From the IMG/VR virus record IMGVR_UViG_3300020463_000073, positions 1 through 32,667 of that record: a stretch of 32,667 nt of DNA; one strand, written 5' to 3'. This DNA is from a virus. The translations under genes and the position numbers were made by a program. Below the pieces are notes generated by a model. It ran no database searches. It worked only from the letters and a program-made list of their open reading frames with translations, and had not been told where the DNA came from. Positions 28,817 through 32,667 of the stretch are shown in pieces. How positions within the stretch are numbered: position 1 is the stretch's first letter; every line of letters begins with the position of its first letter.

Positions 28817-29662
28817 ATGGGAAAGACTAAGACTAAAAAGAAAACTAACGTAGTAACGAAGCCAATCACGTTTTCGTTACCTATAGAGTCGTCTGAGAAT
28901 ATCAATCAGGTAGCTGCTGCAAGGGTGGCAGATAAGTTACCAGAGATAGATCAGGCAACCAGAGCGTTTGATCGTAATAACTCAGCGACAACTTTGTCTA
29001 TGATGACACTCACTATGCTCAATGGTCACTCGCCTATGCGTATGCTTCGTCAGATTACAGCAGAGGTAGAGAAACGTAAGATGGCACTTGCAGAAGCGCA
29101 GGTCAGCCATGCTGAGAAGCGTGTAGAAATATTAGACCTTGAAGAAGAGGATGACATTGTCTCTGAGGCAAAGCTCAAAGCAGCTCGTCATGGCCTGACA
29201 ATGATGGAGCATAAGATAAACGGATCTATCAAAGACATTGCGGTTCTTATTGATAGCTATGAGAATATAAAAGAAAAGTGGGACATAGATGTCTGGGATG
29301 AAGAGCTTTTCGAAAGAGAAGAGAAACGTCACCATGTCCGTAGGGGCTTTGAGCTTATGTACCGAAACCTGATGGATGGTGGCAGAGTTTCTACTTCAAC
29401 TATAGAATACATGCAGCAATATGGCGTTCACCCACAGGTGGCTATGACTGAAGTGTCTGGATACATAAACCACACTGCACAGCAGATAAAAAATCATGTA
29501 CTGCCGCATTCCAATGATCTTGAAGAATTTATGGATCAAATGGCTGATAAGTATTATAAGAATGCAGACAAGACTGCTGAAAGAATATTTGGTAAATCAG
29601 ATTTTCTGAATCCCGAATATATGTTAAGACTAGAAAAAACGGAGAAAAAAGATGATACTTGA
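28817..29662 (+). CDS. 281-aa helical phage protein, unknown function
   Basis: The start is ATG 28817, behind a perfect AAAGGAGAAAAAA site. An upstream in-frame ATG at 28778 lies inside adhesin 7. The N-terminus is Lys-rich (GKTKTKKKTNVVTK). The rest is nearly all helix with strong coiled-coil potential (TAEVEKRKMALAEAQVSHAEKR, LDLEEEDDIVSEAKLKAARHG) and contains DVWDEELFEREEKRHHVRRGFELMYRN. It ends in a charged region. There is no beta-fibre character, unlike its neighbours. It may be a tail-assembly chaperone or internal virion protein. The family is not recognised with confidence. Confidence 0.7.
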   Translation: MGKTKTKKKTNVVTKPITFSLPIESSENINQVAAARVADKLPEIDQATRAFDRNNSATTLSMMTLTMLNGHSPMRMLRQITAEVEKRKMALAEAQVSHAEKRVEILDLEEEDDIVSEAKLKAARHGLTMMEHKINGSIKDIAVLIDSYENIKEKWDIDVWDEELFEREEKRHHVRRGFELMYRNLMDGGRVSTSTIEYMQQYGVHPQVAMTEVSGYINHTAQQIKNHVLPHSNDLEEFMDQMADKYYKNADKTAERIFGKSDFLNPEYMLRLEKTEKKDDT

Positions 29663-29966
29663 ATACAAAATGCACATGACTGCAGGTGGCATGAAAGCCC
29701 CTGAGTGGGTTGAAGACGGTGGTTATTGGAGAAAATCAGACTCCACTATGATTGGTTGGTCGCCAGACGAAGATAAAAGGGAGTATTATATTCCAGATAC
29801 AGTCACAGAGCTTACAGCGACACAGCTAGAGACTAGAGTTTTGGCAATGCACAGCGATAATGCTTTTACAAAGCCAGATGCAGACCCTGACAAAGAAGAC
29901 GTAGAGATGACTAATGATGAGGTTAAAGCACAAGTCGCTGCTTGGGTAGCCGCAAGAGAGTCGTAG
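29652..29966 (+). CDS. 104-aa acidic protein, possibly fibre-associated
   Basis: The start overlaps the preceding gene and is preceded by ACGGAGAAAAAAG. The product has a beta-like N-terminal half (EWVEDGGYWRKSDSTMIGWSPDED, YYIPDTVTELTATQLETRV) and an acidic C-terminal helix (DPDKEDVEMTNDEVKAQVAAWVAARES). The DxTMIGWxP pattern occurs in small proteins beside phage fibre genes, some of them fibre-assembly chaperones. That assignment is a guess from size and neighbourhood. No metal or catalytic motif is present. Confidence 0.62.
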   Translation: MILEYKMHMTAGGMKAPEWVEDGGYWRKSDSTMIGWSPDEDKREYYIPDTVTELTATQLETRVLAMHSDNAFTKPDADPDKEDVEMTNDEVKAQVAAWVAARES

Positions 29967-29976
29967 GAACACTTAG

Positions 29977-30963
29977 ATGTTTGGCTTTTATCCAGTAGCA
30001 TCGGCTCCGATAGCTGATGATCAGGCGGGAGTAGTCGTTCCGATTACTGTCTCCGTTACTGGGTTAAGCGTAACAGCTTCTACAGCCGCTACTACGATAG
30101 CAGGCGCTGTAGATACTCCACAGACAGGTCTTGGCTCTACAGGTGGGGTCGGAACTCTTACTGTCACAGGCATTGGTAACACTAGTGCCACAGGCGTTGC
30201 AGTTACTGGCTCTGTAGGCACAGCGGTAGCGAGTATACCAAATGACATATCAGTGTCAGGACTTGAGGCCACCACAGGTATAGGCTCAGTCACAACAGCT
30301 AACCAGACGATTGTTTCCGTAACAGGCGTATCATCTAACACAACTTCTGGTTCCGTTACTGTTGAAGGCTTGGCAATCGCCCCTGCCACAGGGCTTGAGG
30401 CTACTGGTGCAATAGGTTCTCCAACCATACTTGCGGATACCGAAGTCGATGTTACAGGTGTAAGCGCTACGGCCTCTGTAGGGTCGGTCAATGCAGATCT
30501 ATCTATAAGCGTCCTTGTGACAGGTATAGCGGCTAACATCTCTACAGAAGACGTAACTATTACGGGCGCTGCAAGCATACCTGCAACAGGACTGCAGGGT
30601 AGTGGAAATGTGGGAACTATCGCTGTAGCAGCAAACGCAAGCACAGGAGTAACAGGTCTAAGCGCAACAGCATCTACTTCTTCAGTCAATCCAGTTTCAA
30701 GTGTCGATGTTACAAGCGTAGGCGCTACTGGTGGTGTAGGAAGTGCATCAATAGTAGGTATTGCCTCTGTACAAGTAACTGGTGTCTTTGGGCGGGGTGT
30801 TGTGGGAACAACTAGACACTTTACACCTGTAGACTTACTGGATGTCCCATTAGATCCATATGCGCCCTTAGTTGTAGACGTTCCGATTGATGATGTGTAT
30901 GGTGAGGTAGATTTAAGTGGTGAGCCAGATCGTGTATGGACAGATCTAGACGTAGCAGCATAG
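29977..30963 (+). CDS. Fibre-like protein built of about eleven VTG-type short repeats
   Basis: The N-terminus MFGFYPVASAPIAD is followed by about eleven imperfect repeats of roughly 20-25 residues with consensus VxVTGLxATxxVGSV (residues about 25-270). A non-repeated C-terminus follows (VDLLDVPLDPYAPLVVDVPIDD, YGEVDLSGEPDRVWTDLDV). Such short repeats suit a beta-solenoid or stacked-strand shaft. The same VTG...ATG style occurs in the middle of the 15859-16719 protein. The codons for the repeats create a long open frame on the opposite strand, which is a shadow. It is probably a virion fibre or tail-surface protein. Confidence 0.72.
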   Translation: MFGFYPVASAPIADDQAGVVVPITVSVTGLSVTASTAATTIAGAVDTPQTGLGSTGGVGTLTVTGIGNTSATGVAVTGSVGTAVASIPNDISVSGLEATTGIGSVTTANQTIVSVTGVSSNTTSGSVTVEGLAIAPATGLEATGAIGSPTILADTEVDVTGVSATASVGSVNADLSISVLVTGIAANISTEDVTITGAASIPATGLQGSGNVGTIAVAANASTGVTGLSATASTSSVNPVSSVDVTSVGATGGVGSASIVGIASVQVTGVFGRGVVGTTRHFTPVDLLDVPLDPYAPLVVDVPIDDVYGEVDLSGEPDRVWTDLDVAA

Positions 30964-30972
30964 GAGCATAAC

Positions 30973-31716
30973 ATGCCCAGTACATTTACAACGAACACAG
31001 GTATAGAAAAGCCCGCTCAAGGTGAGCAATCTGGTTCTTGGGGTATTACCGTAAACACAAATAGCGATATACTTGATCGCGCACTTAATGGCGTTGTCTC
31101 GTTAAGTCTTGTAGGAACCTCTAGCAACCTCACGACAAGCAACGGTGCTACATCAGATGGGCAAAACAAAGTTCTTCTTTGTAGCGGCACTCTAGCAGCA
31201 ACTCATACTATCACCATACTCCCTGCAGACGCACAGAAGGTTTACTATGTAAAGAACGATGCAACCAAAACGGTTTCATTTACTCAAGGTTCTGGTGCTA
31301 CTACAGCAAACATAGCCGTAGGTTCTTTCGCAATCATATATGCTGACGGTAACAACAATGTTGTGAACTTATCGCTTAGTTCTGAGTTAGGTCAGCTTAA
31401 ACAGAATGGCGTTCCTATAACTTCATCTGCTGCAGATCTTAACATGCTTGATGGCGCTGATGCCACTACTCTAGAGCTTGCAGATTTAGTGCTTTTAGAC
31501 GGTGCAGTAAAGAATACTGTTGTTGCTGAAAAAGCTGTTGTCTATGGAAGCAGCGGTGAGATTATAACAAATAAAATGCAAGTGGGCGGCAACTGGAGTA
31601 TAGAGCAGTCTGGGTCAGATTTGAAGTTTTTCTATAATGGAAGCCCCAGATTTAAGATAACGTCTGGCGGTGCTACAGTAGCTATAAACGACGTAACGGC
31701 ATTTGGAAGTGTATAA
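30973..31716 (+). CDS. Tail-fibre protein
   Basis: The 247-aa product begins PSTFTTNTGIEKPAQGEQSGSWG, with ITVNTNSDILDRALNG, a widespread N-terminal domain of marine phage tail fibres. It also contains ITSSAADLNMLDGADATTLELADL, the typical fibre ITxSAAELNxLDG repeat motif, and ends with a beta-rich segment (WSIEQSGSDLKFFYNGSPRFKITSGG). The start at 30973 follows AGGAGCATAAC. The stop overlaps the next start (TAATG), so the two fibre proteins are coupled and may form one fibre. Confidence 0.78.
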   Translation: MPSTFTTNTGIEKPAQGEQSGSWGITVNTNSDILDRALNGVVSLSLVGTSSNLTTSNGATSDGQNKVLLCSGTLAATHTITILPADAQKVYYVKNDATKTVSFTQGSGATTANIAVGSFAIIYADGNNNVVNLSLSSELGQLKQNGVPITSSAADLNMLDGADATTLELADLVLLDGAVKNTVVAEKAVVYGSSGEIITNKMQVGGNWSIEQSGSDLKFFYNGSPRFKITSGGATVAINDVTAFGSV

Positions 31717-32453
31717 TGACTCTACCATCATCTGGAAATCCATTAAGCTTATCGCAGATAGAAGGTGAATTTGGGGGAGGCGCTCCTACTACCCTAAGAG
31801 AGTACTATGACGCTGCCACTGGTGTTCCTTCTCTAGGTAGCCCTCTCTCTATAAGTGATTTCTACGGCAAGTCTAATGTTACATATTTTAATTATACCAT
31901 CTTAGGCGGGGGCGGTGCAGGAGGGTGGGGTCGAGAAGATGGCTATGGATATGGTAGAGCAGCAAGTGGAGGCACATCCTCTATCTCTGGCTCTGGGTTT
32001 GTAACCGTATCTTGGACTGGTGCGACTGGCGGCTTAAATGGGAATGTATCTCCATATGATACAGCTTCTCGGACGGGCAAATCATCTACCAGAGGTGTAG
32101 GTGGAACGGCCTTTCCTAATGGTAGAGGCGCTAATTCAGGCGGATCATGGACAACTTATGGCGATTCACCCAATAATGGCGCAGGTGGCGGCGGTGCAGG
32201 TGGGGATACACCCGGTTTTCTTGACAGCAGTGGTGGAGCGGGTTCAGGCGGGAATGCATCATCTACAAGCTCTGGATTTAGGTATATTACACCCGGAACA
32301 GTCATTACAATAGTTGTTGGAGCAGGTGGTGTAGGTACTCCGTTTAACTATAGTGGTGGTAAAGGCGGGGATGGACTTGTAATAATAACTCCTGCAGGAG
32401 GTACTGCAACCACTTATGACGTAGCAGGTACTTATACACAAACAATAACGTAG
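31716..32453 (+). CDS. Gly-rich adhesin or fibre-tip protein
   Basis: The 245-aa product has an N-terminal domain with LPSSGNPLSLSQIEGEFGG, TTLREYYDAATG and GSPLSISDFYGKS, a motif set common in marine phage structural proteins. The rest is very rich in Gly and Ser (YTILGGGGAGGWG, NNGAGGGGAGGDTPG, SSGGAGSGGNAS) and ends in hydrophobic strands (VITIVVGAGGVG, DGLVIITPAGG). Glycine-rich segments framed by hydrophobic turns resemble the polyglycine-II sandwich of T4-type gp38 adhesins. It is likely a receptor-contacting tip on the preceding fibre; this is inference. Confidence 0.72.
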   Translation: MTLPSSGNPLSLSQIEGEFGGGAPTTLREYYDAATGVPSLGSPLSISDFYGKSNVTYFNYTILGGGGAGGWGREDGYGYGRAASGGTSSISGSGFVTVSWTGATGGLNGNVSPYDTASRTGKSSTRGVGGTAFPNGRGANSGGSWTTYGDSPNNGAGGGGAGGDTPGFLDSSGGAGSGGNASSTSSGFRYITPGTVITIVVGAGGVGTPFNYSGGKGGDGLVIITPAGGTATTYDVAGTYTQTIT

Positions 32454-32461
32454 GCATTAGT

Positions 32462-32667
32462 ATGGTTTTACAGAAACTCGAATTTAGACCCGGAATAAAT
32501 ACAGAGCTTCCTGATTACGCCAATGAAAACGGTTGGAGTGACGGAGATAAAATACGATTTCGTGTAGGATACCCAGAAAAAATAGGTGGGTGGGCAAAAA
32601 AAGGTAGTAATCAGTTCATAGGCGCTGCCCGTGCTATGAAGCAATGGACTACGTTAGATAGAGACAA
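32462..32667 (+). CDS. Tail hub or stabilisation protein, P22 gp10-like, N-terminal part
   Basis: The gene starts at ATG 32462, eight bases after the preceding stop, and runs off the window after 68 codons. The visible sequence LEFRPGINTELPDYANENGW, followed by DKIRFRVGYPEKIGGW and AARAMKQWTTLD, closely follows a widespread phage family with RPGINRE...EGGWxDxDKVRFRxGxPEKIGGW and RxLxxWxxLD. It is usually annotated as a structural or tail accessory protein related to P22 gp10. It would extend the connector below the portal. No Shine-Dalgarno is obvious (GGCATTAGT precedes the ATG). Confidence 0.75.
   Translation, partial: MVLQKLEFRPGINTELPDYANENGWSDGDKIRFRVGYPEKIGGWAKKGSNQFIGAARAMKQWTTLDRD

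Noticed and set aside
30021-30998. 325-codon open frame on the minus strand
   Set aside because: It mirrors the VTG repeat gene on the plus strand. Its length comes from the repetitive codons, it has no ribosome-binding site, and it would oppose a coupled late operon.
1-32667. tRNA genes, CRISPR arrays, insertion sequences
   Set aside because: Non-coding gaps show no tRNA cloverleaf or TTCGA-type T-loop, no regularly spaced repeats with unique spacers, and no transposase. The only arrays are the iterons and the adhesin genes.

Overview
The window is a stretch of a tailed double-stranded DNA phage genome, most likely a marine one. The evidence is a nearly gap-free late operon of terminase, a P22-type portal, a GroES-like co-chaperonin, scaffold, major capsid protein, connector-type proteins and many fibre-like proteins. 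Several small lysine-rich proteins also resemble ones I recall from uncultured marine phage genomes. Base composition looks to be in the mid-40s % GC (not counted). A P22-type portal and a probable P22 gp10-like hub protein at the right edge suggest a short-tailed phage. No tape measure, polymerase, integrase or lysis gene is visible, so host and lifestyle remain open.

Layout. (1) 1-2865, minus strand: a compact early or middle block. It holds a Zn-ribbon protein, two micro-ORFs, a possible DUF3150-like protein, a MoxR/CobS-type AAA+ ATPase, a one-TM micro-ORF, a 41-aa ORF, and the first codons of another gene at the edge. (2) 2866-3536: a long non-coding region with a good minus-strand sigma70-type promoter, two inverted groups of a GGTTACA repeat around an A+T-rich core, an exact 25-bp direct repeat, palindromes, and a strong minus-strand terminator. 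(3) 3537-4187: a minus-strand gene of unknown function. (4) 4188-4487: the divergent control region. (5) 4488-12784, plus strand: packaging and head genes (TerS, TerL, portal, GroES-like, scaffold, MCP), ending in a terminator. (6) 12785-18335: a structured leader, then small structural proteins, a cluster of very basic small proteins and two connector-like proteins. (7) 18337-32453: fibre and adhesin genes filling over 40% of the window. (8) 32462-end: the start of a probable tail-hub protein.

The outstanding feature is 20733-28805. Seven consecutive, translationally coupled paralogous genes each encode a short tail-fibre-type N-terminal module followed by exactly six kelch-like repeats ending in a motif like GNATDFGDL. 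I read each as a six-bladed beta-propeller, 42 blades in all. N-terminal modules fall into three classes and propellers into different groupings, so modules have been reassorted. Each gene's C-terminal Ser-Gly-x-x-Ser/Ala codons also carry a purine-rich ribosome-binding sequence and the next gene's overlapping start. The array therefore behaves like interchangeable cassettes, plausibly a receptor-binding repertoire.

Two other structural proteins (15859-16719 and 19519-20733) carry a domain with an amicyanin-type copper-ligand pattern (His...Cys-x2-His-x2-Met). The early side uses a repeated palindrome, TTGTTATTATCGATAATAA, at four places. It lies just upstream of three minus-strand transcription units and once alone, and suggests a single regulator for that half of the genome.
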